Of a stretch of 64,000 bases of DNA, positions 53,658 through 64,000 are shown in pieces (positions within the stretch are counted from its first letter, which is position 1; every line of letters starts with the position of its first letter). The notes beneath the pieces were generated by a model. The model worked only from the letters and a program-made list of their open reading frames with translations. It searched no databases and was not told the origin of the DNA. This stretch comes from Mytilus trossulus. Its lineage: Eukaryota > Mollusca > Bivalvia > Mytilida > Mytilidae. The position numbers were made by a program, and so were the translations under genes. The stretch covers positions 13,221,911 through 13,285,910 of the forward strand of contig NC_086376.1 of the NCBI RefSeq assembly GCF_036588685.1, in the 5' to 3' direction.

Positions 53658-55576
53658 CTAAGATAACTCTGACGTCCATTGGCTGTATTGCCTGACAAGC
53701 TGGGCTGTGGGACGTCAGAGCTCGTCCCATATCAAAAAGTGGATATTTGCCCGTCCAAAATTGATGCGCTGCTTCGTTGCTTCTGGTGCCGACTAAGGCC
53801 TTGAAACTATATAAATTAGGTATCAATTTGTTCATTTTTCATTTATCTCTTTATTTATATAAGTTTCATTTACCAGCCACCCTTCATTTTCTCATATTTA
53901 GACAGTTTTCACAGCGACCCATCGATTCAGGCATTTTTACTTTTATTTTCAAATGGACACCAAGTTACGAAAGATTTAGCTACCTCCAGACTCAAATATG
54001 GAAATATTTATATATTTTTTTCATCTCCTTTATAGGAGATCTATAGCTAACATTTAGTAATCAACCACGAATATTTCACCTCCTTTACAGGAGATCATAT
54101 TAAGCATTTAGTGCCAATCACAATAACAATCCGAAGCTCTCAGACATTTACATTTAATACTTGCATCGTAAATGAACGAGGTGTTAGATTATATGTATGT
54201 ATTCATATTGACCTAGGTTCATATGCATACATCATCTCTCATAGTTTATTGTTGGTTTTCTTTTTTTTTCGTGATCACATTGTCAGCATATATTTGTTCC
54301 ACTTTACAGAAGTTCCAGTGGAAACATTGTTATAAACAATGTCATAATACCTGTACCTGATGGAACAAATATTCTATACTATTTATTTATTTAGGAACAT
54401 CTTCACTTTGTACTGTGATATTTATTCCTGTGGAAATAATATTCCATAATTTTTTTTGGATTTTGGAACTTATATTATGAAGAAACTTATATTCTGTGAT
54501 AACATGACAATCTTTCAAAATGAAAGAATCAACAAACCTATGAAAGAGCAGCTAACAGCCGAAGGCTACATATCCAGAAATCAACGCCACTTTGCTTATT
54601 TGAATATTATACTAAAGAAATCGGATACGGGTCACGGAAATGGCATTAAAATGATAGGGAATTTTGAAACAATGTCTGTTTTAATTTTAATTTAACTGAT
54701 AGACAGGTTGCCGGGGCAGAAAATGAATAAACAACAATATACACCATTTAAACGAAACATAATGACTGTTGTTGCAAAAATACAGGTTCCTGATCTGTTT
54801 TAAAAATCGAAGCGAGAGGCCTTTAACATTGCAGTGTAAAATACAGGCTAAAATGGCTGAAACGTCAAATTTGCAAACTTCGTGTTTAAAATTGGCTTAC
54901 AAGGTCATTACAAAAACAGGTTGCCGGGGTGAAATTTGAAACTTGAATTTCCAAAGAATAAGCAAGTCCAAACCTTGTATGTGTAGTCGTTGAACTCTAG
55001 GTTCCCACATAAAATTAAAATGTCACTATTTCAAGAAGAATAAACTCACGAAAGCACGAAAAATTCACTAAATTCGCGTTCATTGTTTTGATTTTGACCG
55101 CCTGACAACTTTACGGAAATATCAAAGTGATTGTAATTAAGGACTCTGTGACGGGCAACTTATAATATCCGTGTTTTAAAGATTTTAATGATAACAAGCC
55201 TATCAAGCCAGTCCAGTTCAAACTACTATCACGTGGTACAATTCTCATTTACATATTATGAATATTAATTAGAAAAACCACTACTGATTTCTGGCTATGA
55301 CCTATGGGTCTTCAACACAGCAAGAAAATCCTGCACCCTGAGTTGTGCATCAGCTGTCCTCTGAATAAAAATGTGTACTATTTCAATAAAAATGGACGTC
55401 ATACTTACAAATGACTTATCTTCAAAACATATGAATGAACTAAATTTAAAAAAAAAACATACTGCAAATGTTTGCACCTGTCCTAAGTCAGGAATCTGAT
55501 GTACAGTAGTTGTCGTTTGTTTATGTAATATATACGTGTTTCTTGTTTTTCGTTTTGTTTATATAGATTAGACCTT
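53658..55576. other. Intergenic, no gene seen
   Basis: No convincing exon. Small features are a direct duplication of TCCTTTAnAGGAGATC plus 'agcatttagt' near 54025 and 54070, and two copies of ACAGGTTGCCGGGG (54703 and 54918). 55290-55500 holds a decayed 'D'-like fragment (GTCTTCAACACAGCAAGAAA). Confidence 0.4.
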
Positions 55577-55763
55577 TGGTTTTCCCGTTTGAATGGTTTT
55601 ACACTAGTAATTTTGGGGCCCTTTATAGCTTGTTGTTCAGTGTGAGCCAAGGCTCCGTGTTGAAGGCCGTACTTTAACCTATAATGGTTTACTTTTTAAA
55701 TTGTTATTTGGATGGAGAGTTGTCTCATTGGCACTCACACCACATCTTCCTATATCTATATAC
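55577..55763 (+). repeat. Short repeat 'E', copy 3
   Basis: It begins TTGGTTTTCCCGTTTGAATG and is nearly identical to 31527-31715 through GTGTGAGCCAAGGCTCCGTG to CCTATATCTATATA. It is followed by a 'D'-like scrap (AAAGGCCAGAAACTCCTGAC). Confidence 0.85.
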
Positions 55764-56078
55764 AAGAATAACAAAGGCCAGAAACTCCTGACTTTAGACA
55801 GGCGCCAAAATGCAGTGGGATTAAACATGTTTTGTGAGATCTCAACCCTCTGCTATACATGTAAGCATGGTAAGGTACATGTACCTCTAGCAAATGTAGT
55901 ATAAAGAAACAGAAAACAATCATGACAATATGCATTGGTAAAATTCAGTTTAAAAGAAGTCAGAGCCAATGTCAGAATGGGTAACAAAAGAAACACATCA
56001 AAATGACAATGATACCTAAATTATATAAGGACCATAAGATGGTGTCTTCTTATCAAAGGACAACTAGCAGTTACTTTC

Positions 56079-56465
56079 ATGCCAGCTCCAGACCTCAATT
56101 AAAGATTATTATTCTTCATATGAAAATCAAGTACAATCCCTCCTGTTCCTCCATATTTCAAACCCAAAGACCCTACATGTACTAATGAATCAAAGTTAAT
56201 ACCAATATACATTTTTGTATGTCTTCCTTAATGACGTGACAACAGTATCATAACTATATCCCTTCTGAATAAGCCTGTTTAAAGGTTTGGCTAGCCTTTG
56301 AGGTGAATGTTGACATTTTTGTGCTTTGTAAAGAATATAACCTAATTAAAAGATTGGATGTGAAATACCTGAACATATAAGATGTCTGCATGTTTGTTTA
56401 TAGTTAGGAATGATATCCTTGTACAATGTTGCATCATCGGATGGTAAGATTTAGTAAATATTTTG
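56079..56465 (+). repeat. Repeat 'L', copy 2
   Basis: It contains ATGCCAGCTCCAGACCTCAA, AATGACGTGACAACAGTATC, GACATTTTTGTGCTTTGTAA and CCTGAACATATAAGATGTCT, all in the order seen at 44441-44860. It could be an old segmental or retroelement duplication; no ends were identified. Confidence 0.7.
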
Positions 56466-57420
56466 ACTAGTTTGTGACATTTAAAAACCCTGGTGTAATA
56501 AATTCTAAGTAATACAGAGATTTCTTTTGTTCTGATCAAATATGTAGTTACATATATACCAGCAAATTGAAGGAGTTGGGATAAAAATGTACATGTATAT
56601 AAAACACCAGAAGATGGTGTCCTCTTATTGAAAATAAACCTTTACAAGATATAATTTAAAAGTATTTTATCATAAAACTATGTCTGATTGTATGATCACT
56701 TTTTCACAATACCAGACACATTTAAAGACATTTATACTTTTTCACTTTTATGGCTTGAATACATGTACGCTAATTTCAACTTTTTCTGCACTCAACCCTA
56801 AGTTCAATCCTCAATTGGTTTATAAAATAACATCATTCAAATAAAGAAGCGTAACAAAGACATGATTTTTTGCAATGTTAACACAATAAACTACAATGAG
56901 TGCCAGCAGTTTATATACAAAAAATGTAATGTTTACATGTTTACAAATTAGAATTTCATGTTCCTTATAAGTTCATGAAGTTACATGTAGAAAAAATGTT
57001 TGATGTTATTGATTTTCTTTTACACAGGTAAATCAAAAATGTTTTCTATGGAAATTTATATATAGTTATACCATTTTTGTTTTGTTTCACTGAGTTTTTA
57101 ATGCTTATTAAGTTTCTTCAACTGTTGTCATCTTGAAATACAAAAAAAACACTTCCAGGTATATTTCTGTTATTTTGATACATTTTGACCTAAATGGTAA
57201 GGTAAGACTAAAGTTGTTTTTTTTGAAGTCAAAGACTTATTTAAAATTGAACACCTATTTCATGGAATAAGCAGAATACACTTGTAAGGGGGTTCAACCG
57301 TTCAAGTAGTTTAATTTTTTAACACTGTTCTTATAAATGTACTGTTATGTACACCAAATTGCAAATATAGCATTAGTTTTGAAAGCAGAATTACCCAAAG
57401 GTTGACTGGGGTATAGAAAT
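56466..57420. other. Upstream of ENTPD gene, no element seen
   Basis: AT-rich sequence. An upstream 5' UTR exon of the ENTPD gene may lie here or further left, because the first coding exon has an acceptor before the ATG, but none can be recognised. Confidence 0.35.
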
Positions 57421-57811
57421 ATGGTCACTTGGTCTTCTCCCGACCGGCAGTAAAACACTTGCCGAAGTGGGCCGTCCGTTTGGCTGTGCGGGATGTATCA
57501 AGTTTGCAGTCACGTCTGATCAGAATGGGGACGTTAAATCCGATGCCTCGTGTAAAGAACGTTTGCACATTAAGAACCCTTGCAACAACTCTTTGAGGGG
57601 TCCGTAGGTGGTCTGTTGCAAGGCAAAATTTCTGCCCCTATCCAATATACCCTCATTTTCCAGTGGCAGTCCAAATTTCCCTGACCATCATCCCGGGAGC
57701 CTCTATTGTATCAACTTACCTATTGTATTTATTGTGAACTTGTTCTCGTCCTGAATATGTACGAAATAGTTGCCACTGGACGTTAAGCAACCAACAATCA
57801 ATCAATCAATG
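57421..57811 (+). mobile_element. SINE-like repeat 'F/G', full length, CAAT tail
   Basis: It begins near TCACTTGGTCTTCTCCCGAC, contains CAGTAAAACACTTGCCGAAG and CGTTTGGCTGTGCGGGATGT, and ends GGACGTTAAGCAACCAACAA with a short (TCAA)n tail. Length is about 390 bp. Partial copies on the opposite strand are at 28172-28333 and 30113-30705. A SINE nature is inferred from size, tail and copy number. Confidence 0.7.
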
Positions 57812-57946
57812 AAGGCAGAATTATTTACATGTACTTGTACTAATTTCTATGAATTGTGAATTCCATGTGTAGGCTCTAGATCTGTTTTACTTTATGCATC
57901 TTTTAATTTTACTGTAATTTATTCTTTCTTTTCATTTCTATTTCAG

Positions 57947-60900
57947 AATATATTTCAACTGTAATTCAATGATTCAACTATGTACCTGTATGAATAAACA
58001 GCTTCATAACTTGTCGTCACGGCAACTGATTGTCCTAGTTACAGTATTTATTTTATTGGGAATTTTGGTTTTCCTTTCCATCGATATATTTGTGTTTAGC
58101 TATGATAAGGATGCACAGGACTTACATATCAAAAGACCCTTGGCCTCTGTTCCAACTAAAATTGACTTTGGACCAAATGTACATTTTGGTATAGTGATAG
58201 ACTGTGGAAGTAGTGGAAGTCGAATATTTATTTATTTTTGGCCACCACATTCAGGGAATCCAAGTGATCTACTTAGTATCCAGCAGTTAATGGACCCAAC
58301 TGGAAAACCTGTGGTCAAGAAAATTAGTCCAGGTAATATCATTTATACACAAAATTAACTGTTTGTTAACATGTACACATGTAATGCTAGAACATTGTCA
58401 TGATTGTATCATTTTTTCACAAAGAATGACAATATTTGCTCAAGTATATAGCAATTATACACAATACACAATGATACATCAACTCCTAGGTAAAAGGCAC
58501 AACAAATTGATGATTTAACCAAAGTGATCAGGATTATATTTTATACTGATGATAGTTGTGTTGATGTGAAAAATATGCAGGGCATTTATGTTATTTATAA
58601 ACATATATAAATTGAACTCTTTTTTAGCTCACCAGGCCCGAAGGGCCAAGTGAGCTTTTCTCATCACTTGGCGTCTGTCGTCCGTCGTCCGGCGTTAACT
58701 TTTACAAAAATCTTCTCCTCTGAAACTACTTGGCCAAATTAAACCAAACTTGGCCACAATCATCATTGATGTATCTAGTTTAAAGTTTGTGTTTTTTAAC
58801 CCAGCCAACCATCCAAGATGGCCACCATGGCTAAAAATAGAACATAGGGGTAAAATGCAGTTTTTGGCTTATAACTCAAAAACCAAACATCTGACAGGGT
58901 AAAATTGTTTATCAGGTCAAGATCTATCTGCCCTGAAATTTTCAGATGAATCAGACAACCCATTGTTGGGTTGCTGCCCCTAAATTGGTAATTTTAAGGA
59001 AATTTTACTGTTTTTGGTTATTATCTTGAATATAATTATAGATGGAGATAAACTGCAAACAGCAATAATGTTCAGCAAAGTAAGATTTACAAATAAGTCA
59101 GCATGACCAAAATGGTCAGTTGACCTCTTTAGGAGTAATTGCCCTTTATAGTCAATTTTTAACCATTTTTCGTAAATATCCATGATCTTTTACAAAAATC
59201 TTTTCCTCTGAAACTACCGGGCCAAATTAATCCAAACTTGGCCACAGTCATCATTGATGTATCTAGTTTAAAGTTTGTGTTTTTTAACCCGGCCAACCAT
59301 CCAAGATGGCCGCCATGGCTAAAAATAGAACATAGGGGTAAAATGAAGTTTTTGGCTTATAACTCAAAAACCAAAGCATTTAGAGCAAATCTGACAAGGG
59401 GTAAAATTGTTTTTCTGGTCAAGATTTATCTGCCCTGAAATTTTAAGATGAATGGGACAACTCGTTGTTAGAGTGCTGCCCCTAAATTGGTAATTTTAAG
59501 GAAATTTTGCTGTTTTGGGTTATTATTTTGAATATTATTATAGATAGAGATAAACTGTAAACAGCAATAATGTACAGCAATTTAAGACTCAAAAATAAGT
59601 CAACATGACCAAAATGTTCAATTGACCCCCTAAGAAGTTATTGTCCTTTATAATGAATTTTTAACAATTTTCATAAAATTTGTAAATTTTTACTAACATT
59701 TTCCACTGAAACTACACGCAGTGTTCTCCCCAGGCCCTTAAAGGACCACGGGCCCGCGATGTATAATTATCTACCGCGGTGGTATCGTTCTTGCCGCGAT
59801 GTATAATTTTTCTCCGTGGTGCTAAATTTTTCGGTAAAAAAAATCGTATTAAAATCGGTAAAGTTTCAGATGACTTCAACTTTCAGTCAGGGTTAAAATT
59901 TTACATCAAAATTGACCAGTTCTAACCAGTTTAATCCAGTATTGACAAGTAGATTGTTTACACCACGTGATCGATTTACCTGTTGAGGTTAACCTTGATG
60001 ATTGGATTTAATCGATGTACATGATTTTTTTTGTGTTTTAATTAATTAAGAGATCATAATTTTAATAACAGACTTGTAATAGGGGACAAGCAGACATTTG
60101 TTAATGAACTCTATTACGTCAGTCTTTAGTCAAAATAATTTGCCTGTTAGAAATTATTGTGGATTTACTTCCCCTGATTTTGCTAATTACAAATAAATGC
60201 TCCTCACATACAATTCCTCATTGAAAATAAAAATAAAGAACAAATTGAATGCAAAATTATATTAGAATGTAACATTAAGGATACAAACTTTCTTAGAACA
60301 TACCCACAAAGATGTTTTGCAAATTATTTTAGAGAATCATACCTATAATGATACAAAGACATTTTATATTAAATAGGAAGTATTTGACAACTACTTAGTA
60401 CAGTCCGTGTGAGGGCTGAAATGCCAATCAAAAAACACTTCCATATATATATATTAAGGATGTAAACTGTTAAGACTTAATTTAATAGGAATGTAAACTT
60501 AAAAATGAAATTTTAATATGAAGTTAATTATTATAACTATAAAATATTTTTAAATTAATAACTAATATGCATAAGAAAATAAATAAATTTGTTGTTGTTG
60601 AATGGAAAATAGTTTTTAATTTACTGAAGGTTCTGTATCAAAAATTAATCTTGTTCAAAGTTGTTGTGGCTAAATCTAACAAGGGGAATGTGTAGGGTAA
60701 CTACAAGTATTGGGACAATATGGCTTGGTCATAATATAAGAAGTGACTTTAGTTTAAAGACTGATTGTGCTTTCTTTTATTTTTCAAAGATATTAGAGTA
60801 TAAACTGTTTTATTGATTTACTTTTTTCTACCAATAATGTTCTGACCCAAAGTCCATACAACACAGCTGTACCACAGTAAACAAAACAAAGGCAAAAAGG

Positions 60901-62237
60901 TAATGACAAAAACTAACAAGAAAAAAATAAGCGACGCAACGCGACACAAAATATTGTAAAATTCATTTCGTCACGCCTTACCCTGGTGTTATCCAAAAAT
61001 CCTGGGGAGAACACTGCTACACGGACAAGTTCATTATAGATAGAGATAATTGTAAGCAGCAAGAATTTTCAGTAAAGTAAGATGTACAAACACATCACAA
61101 TCACCTAAACACAATTTTGTCATGAACTGTCTGCTTCCTTTGTTTAATTCACATATACCTAGGTGAGCGACACAGGCTCTTTAGAGCCTCTAGTTTATTA
61201 TCGAAGTGATACATCAACAATAATGCATGTAATAATAATCATGTAATAATAATGATGAATTTCATTTGCAGGTTTAGATACATTTGAGAAGAACCCTGGT
61301 GCTGCTAGTGATTATATCAATCCCTTGTTAAAGTATGCTGCATCTCATATCCCATCTGTTCACCATGCTGACACACAGCTGTTTATACTGGCAACAGCTG
61401 GCATGAGGATGATCCCACAGGAGTTAGTATCTTCGCCTTAATTATTACTTCTACATACACTTAATTCAAATTGACAAAGTGAATAATGTGATTGGAAAAT
61501 TTTATGAGCAGCTGCTTGTTGTTTAACAAAATTAGCAGAACTTTAGAATATAGCTGAATACCAGCTGAATGCGTGATACTAAAATATCAACATCAGCAGG
61601 TACCACCAAACCTTGTCACATGCTTGTGGCATGATCCTAATTGCCTTAGAACTAAATAAATTGTGAATAAAATCATCTCAAACAAACAAACTGTTGTATC
61701 AAAGACAAGTCAATCACTGTAATAGTACAGCAATATATACATCATAACTGATAGACTACTGTACTTTTGTGGGTACATTACCTTGTCTTAAATATCTTGA
61801 TCAGTGTAAAACATGAACCAAACAACACACAATGCAAGGCACCACACAATTTATGATGTTGATACATACATGTATATCAAGATGATCAAAAAGCAGTTGA
61901 ATGAAAAAGCATATTTTTTTTATGTTATTTTAATTTTATGAACAATAGCTCACAGTTACTAAAGGAAAGTAGTACTATACAGGTACCTGTGTGTTTGTTG
62001 AGACATGTTACAAAGAGATCACTTCTGACACTCATAACACTGAAGTGATATTAATTTCTTTATGTAATTTCAGAAGTCAAAAAGCAATATTTGAGGATTT
62101 AAAGAATGATATACCTAAAAGCTTCCCATTTGTTTTCTCTGACTCCAATTTTGAAGTAATAAGTGGAAAGTTGGAGGGGGTGTATGCCTGGATTGCTGTA
62201 AATTATGTTCTACAGAAGTTTGGACATGGAGAAGAAG
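57947..62237 (+). CDS. ENTPD4/ENTPD7: Ectonucleoside triphosphate diphosphohydrolase 4/7-like, 3'-partial gene
   Basis: Three coding exons, 57969-58332 (exon starting at 57947 with 22 nt of 5' UTR), 61272-61422 and 62074-62237, join in phase to 226 codons. The protein starts with a short cytosolic part, one membrane span (about residues 20-43) and a lumenal apyrase domain: GIVIDCGSSGSRIFIYFWPP (ACR1, phosphate binding), LFILATAGMRMIP (ACR2) and FSDSNFEVISGKLEGVYAWI (ACR3). The run IYFWPPHSGNPSDLL and KPVVKKISPG is specific to the ENTPD4/ENTPD7 branch, Golgi or lysosomal enzymes that hydrolyse nucleoside di- and triphosphates, especially UDP left by glycosylation. The rest lies right of the window. 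A poly-repeat intron of 2.9 kb separates the first two exons. Confidence 0.94.
57969..58332 (+). CDS. ENTPD4/ENTPD7: ENTPD exon with start codon, membrane span and ACR1
   Basis: The acceptor tttcag ends at 57946. The first ATG is at 57969 and a second in-frame ATG is codon 8. The codons before 57969 are open, but there is no earlier ATG in the exon. It encodes the signal anchor LIVLVTVFILLGILVFLSID and ACR1 DCGSSGSR (about residues 78-85). Donor gtaata, exit phase 1. Confidence 0.93.
58626..61197 (+). mobile_element. Interspersed repeat 'A', copy 2, with nested hAT-like element
   Basis: The left end AGCTCACCAGGCCCGAAGGG and CCAAGTGAGCT form a hairpin. Units start TCTTCTCCTCTGAAACTACT at about 58710 and 59198, with a third near 59695. 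The third unit is broken by the element at 59719-61016 and the right end is CTAGGTGAGCGACACAGGCT. It lies in ENTPD intron 1. Confidence 0.8.
59719..61016. mobile_element. Non-autonomous hAT-like element nested in repeat 'A'
   Basis: The ends CAGTGTTCTCCCCAGG and CCTGGGGAGAACACTG are perfect 16-bp inverted repeats. CTACACG flanks both sides (59712-59718, 61017-61023), which is 7 bp and consistent with an 8-bp hAT duplication that has one change. Near the left end are several CCGCGATGTATAATT and ACCGCGGTGGT motifs. No transposase frame was seen. Confidence 0.85.
61272..61422 (+). CDS. ENTPD4/ENTPD7: ENTPD exon 2: ACR2
   Basis: After catttgcag it encodes GLDTFEKNPGAASDYINPLL, KYAASHIPSVHHADTQLFIL and ATAGMRMIPQ. 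ATAGMR is apyrase conserved region 2. Donor gttagt is a little unusual, but phase and homology across it (PQ-ESQKAI) agree. Confidence 0.93.
62074..62237 (+). CDS. ENTPD4/ENTPD7: ENTPD exon 3: ACR3
   Basis: After gtaatttcag it encodes SQKAIFEDLKNDIPKSFPFV, FSDSNFEVISGKLEGVYAWI and AVNYVLQKFGHGEE. The glutamate of GKLEGVYAW is the expected catalytic base. Donor gtatga, exit phase 1. The next exon is not in the window. Confidence 0.93.
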
Positions 62238-62248
62238 GTATGATAATA

Positions 62249-62415
62249 AAATTGAGAATGGAAATGGGGAATATGTCAAAGAGCCAAAATCCGACCATAT
62301 AAATAACAACAGCAGAAGATCACCAACAGGTCTTCAATGTAGCAAGAAATTCCCACACCCGGTGGCGTCCTTCAGCTGGCCCCTAAACAAATATATACTA
62401 GTTCAGTGATAATGA
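62249..62415. repeat. Repeat 'D' copy in ENTPD intron
   Basis: It runs from GAGAATGGAAATGGGGAATA through AGATCACCAACAGGTCTTCA to TATATACTAGTTCAGTGATA. It begins 12 bases after the donor of ENTPD exon 3. Confidence 0.8.
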
Positions 62416-62548
62416 GTTGCCGATCCAGGGGGGGGGAGTCTGACGGTTGGAACGATCAATGCATTTGAATAGGAACATATGTGGAATAGTTCATTGCACC
62501 TTGTTCCTTGTTTGGAACCCTCTTTAACAATGGCTGGATCTTCCCCTG
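62414..62548. repeat. MITE related to 36886-37055
   Basis: Degenerate ends GAGTTGCCGATCCAG and CTGGATCTTCCCCTG are inverted, and the inside has GGGGGGGGG and GATCAATGCATTTGAATAGG as in the reversed 36886 copy. The target duplication is lost or absent. Confidence 0.6.
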
Positions 62549-62590
62549 AAGAAAGTGGAATAAGGATTAAATGATGTATATTACTTTATT

Positions 62591-63215
62591 GTCGAACCTT
62601 GGACTTAAGTCGAAAAAGCGAGACTAAGCGAGACTTCATTCCGTCGTCATCGTCGGCGGCAGCGTCCACAAATATTCACTCTGTGGTCAAAGTTTTTGAA
62701 ATTTTAACAACTTTCTTAAACTACACTGGATTTCTACTGAATTTGGACAGAAGCTTGTTTATGATCATTTAAAAGATAGTATTCAGAAGTAAATTTTGTA
62801 AAAATAAAATTCCATTTTTTCCAAATTTTACTTATAAATGGACTATGGGGAAACATTACATTCACTCTGTGGTTAAAGTTTTTAGAATTTTATTAACTTT
62901 CTTAAACTACCCTGGGTTTGTACCAAACTTGGACAGAAGCTTGTTTATGATCATAAGATAGTATCCAGAAGTGAATTTTGTAAAAAAATAAATCCATGTT
63001 TTCCATATTTTACTTTTTTAATGGACTTAGTTTTTCTGCGGGGAAACATTACATTCACCCTGTGGTTAAAGTTTTTAAAATTTAAATAACTTTCTTAAAC
63101 TATCCTGGGTTTGTACCAAACTTGGACAGAAACTTAATTATGATCATAAAATAGTATCCAGAGGTAAATTTTGTAAAAAAATAAATCCTTTTTTTTCCGT
63201 ATTTTACTCTTAAGA
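62591..63215 (-). repeat. Repeat 'H', copy 2, reversed
   Basis: It begins GTCGAACCTTGGACTTAAGT and CGAAAAAGCGAGACTAAGCG, then units with TTACATTCACTCTGTGGTTA and CTTGGACAGAAGCTTGTTTA, the reverse of 52181-53178. Its inner part is duplicated further right. Confidence 0.8.
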
Positions 63216-64000
63216 TGGATGGGTAGTATAAATATCTAATATAGGATTTGGCTAATTTTTTTAATAGATGAACTTTATCATATGTTAAGTGGGAAATACA
63301 AATAAAAAAATGAGTTCACCGTCGAGTTAAATTTTGTTGAAAGGTTCAATTTTATTGGTTTTCCTTCATGATTACTATAGAAATGATAGGGAAATGAATG
63401 CATAACTACCTCTTTGGGAGAATTTCTCATGAAACCTAATATAAGATTTTGTAATGTTTGTGTTTTTTCTGTTGCTGATAAAGTCCTTTTAAATAATGAA
63501 AAATAAAATCAGCAAGTCACCGTCTAGTTAAGACAAAAAATTCATCATTAAAATTAATGAGCATTTTTTCAAAAAGGGAGATAACTCTGTCTTTTACACA
63601 TTTTTCTTATTTTGAGACCATATATAAACAGACCTGGTTATTAAAACTTGTTATAAATTCTATACAATGTAAGACATTACATTCACCCTGTGGTTAAAGT
63701 TTTTAAAATTTAAATAACTTTCTTAAACTATCCTGGGTTTGTACCAAACTTGGACAGAAACTTAATTATGATCATAAAATAGTATCCAGAGGTAAATTTT
63801 GTAAAAAAATAAATCCTTTTTTTTCCGTATTTTACTCTTAAGATGGATGGGTAGTATAAATATCTAATATAGGATTTGGCTAATTTTTTTAATAGATGAA
63901 CTTTATCATATGTTAAGTGGGAAATACAAATAAAAAAATGAGTTCACCGTCGAGTTAAATTTTGTTGAAAGGTTCAATTTTATTGGTTTTCCTTCATGAT
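63046..64000. repeat. 628-bp-period direct duplication, second copy cut by window end
   Basis: 63046-63372 and 63674-64000 are identical over 327 bp as far as I can read, including homopolymer lengths (7 A, 8 T, 7 T). The segment between (63373-63673) is single in the window. It may be a recent tandem duplication or an assembly join. Confidence 0.9.

Overview
The window looks like nuclear DNA of a bivalve mollusc, most probably a mussel of the genus Mytilus. The three recognisable genes are animal genes with short exons and GT-AG introns, the sequence is AT-rich, and most of the rest is interspersed repeats of kinds I recognise from mussel sequence. No bacterial, viral or organellar genes are visible.

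Layout. (1) 310-17962, + strand: the 3' part (15 coding exons, 832 codons) of an NSD-family histone H3-K36 methyltransferase with several PHD fingers, PWWP, AWS, SET, post-SET and a C-terminal PHD/C5HCH module. The 5' part lies outside the window. (2) 17963-25692: the 3' UTR, then a gene-free stretch of repeats. (3) 25693-48568, - strand: a complete BNIP1/SEC20 SNARE gene, six coding exons and 225 residues spread over 22.9 kb. Its introns hold a 5.1 kb element, a degraded hAT transposon, a LINE with a long open frame, a 5'-truncated LINE, a tRNA-derived SINE and several MITEs. (4) 48569-57946: intergenic, mostly nested repeats. (5) 57947-62237 and beyond, + strand: the first coding exons of an ENTPD4/7-like Golgi or lysosomal nucleoside diphosphatase whose 3' part is outside the window. 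The three genes have unrelated housekeeping roles (chromatin marking, ER-Golgi fusion, lumenal nucleotide hydrolysis), and nothing suggests they act together.

The most striking structure is in the last NSD intron. A tandem array of 34 units (27 of 55 bp and 7 of 43 bp, exactly 1786 bp) runs into the true last exon. Each unit consists of the end of the intron, a 3' splice site, and the start of the last exon. The junction reads CAG|GTAAAT, so nearly every unit is an overlapping acceptor and donor, the form of a recursive splice site. Read as exon, each array unit meets a TGA or TAA stop after a few codons. Other notable items are a perfect 59-bp foldback at the 5' end of the LINE, a 5.1 kb coding-poor TIR element that fills a BNIP1 intron and carries repeated hairpin modules, a TIR element with iterated ATCGACGTCC motifs, a SINE with an 11-bp target duplication, and a 327-bp perfect repeat at the right edge.

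All exon boundaries come from reading splice signals, phase and similarity to remembered vertebrate proteins. No database search or alignment program was run.
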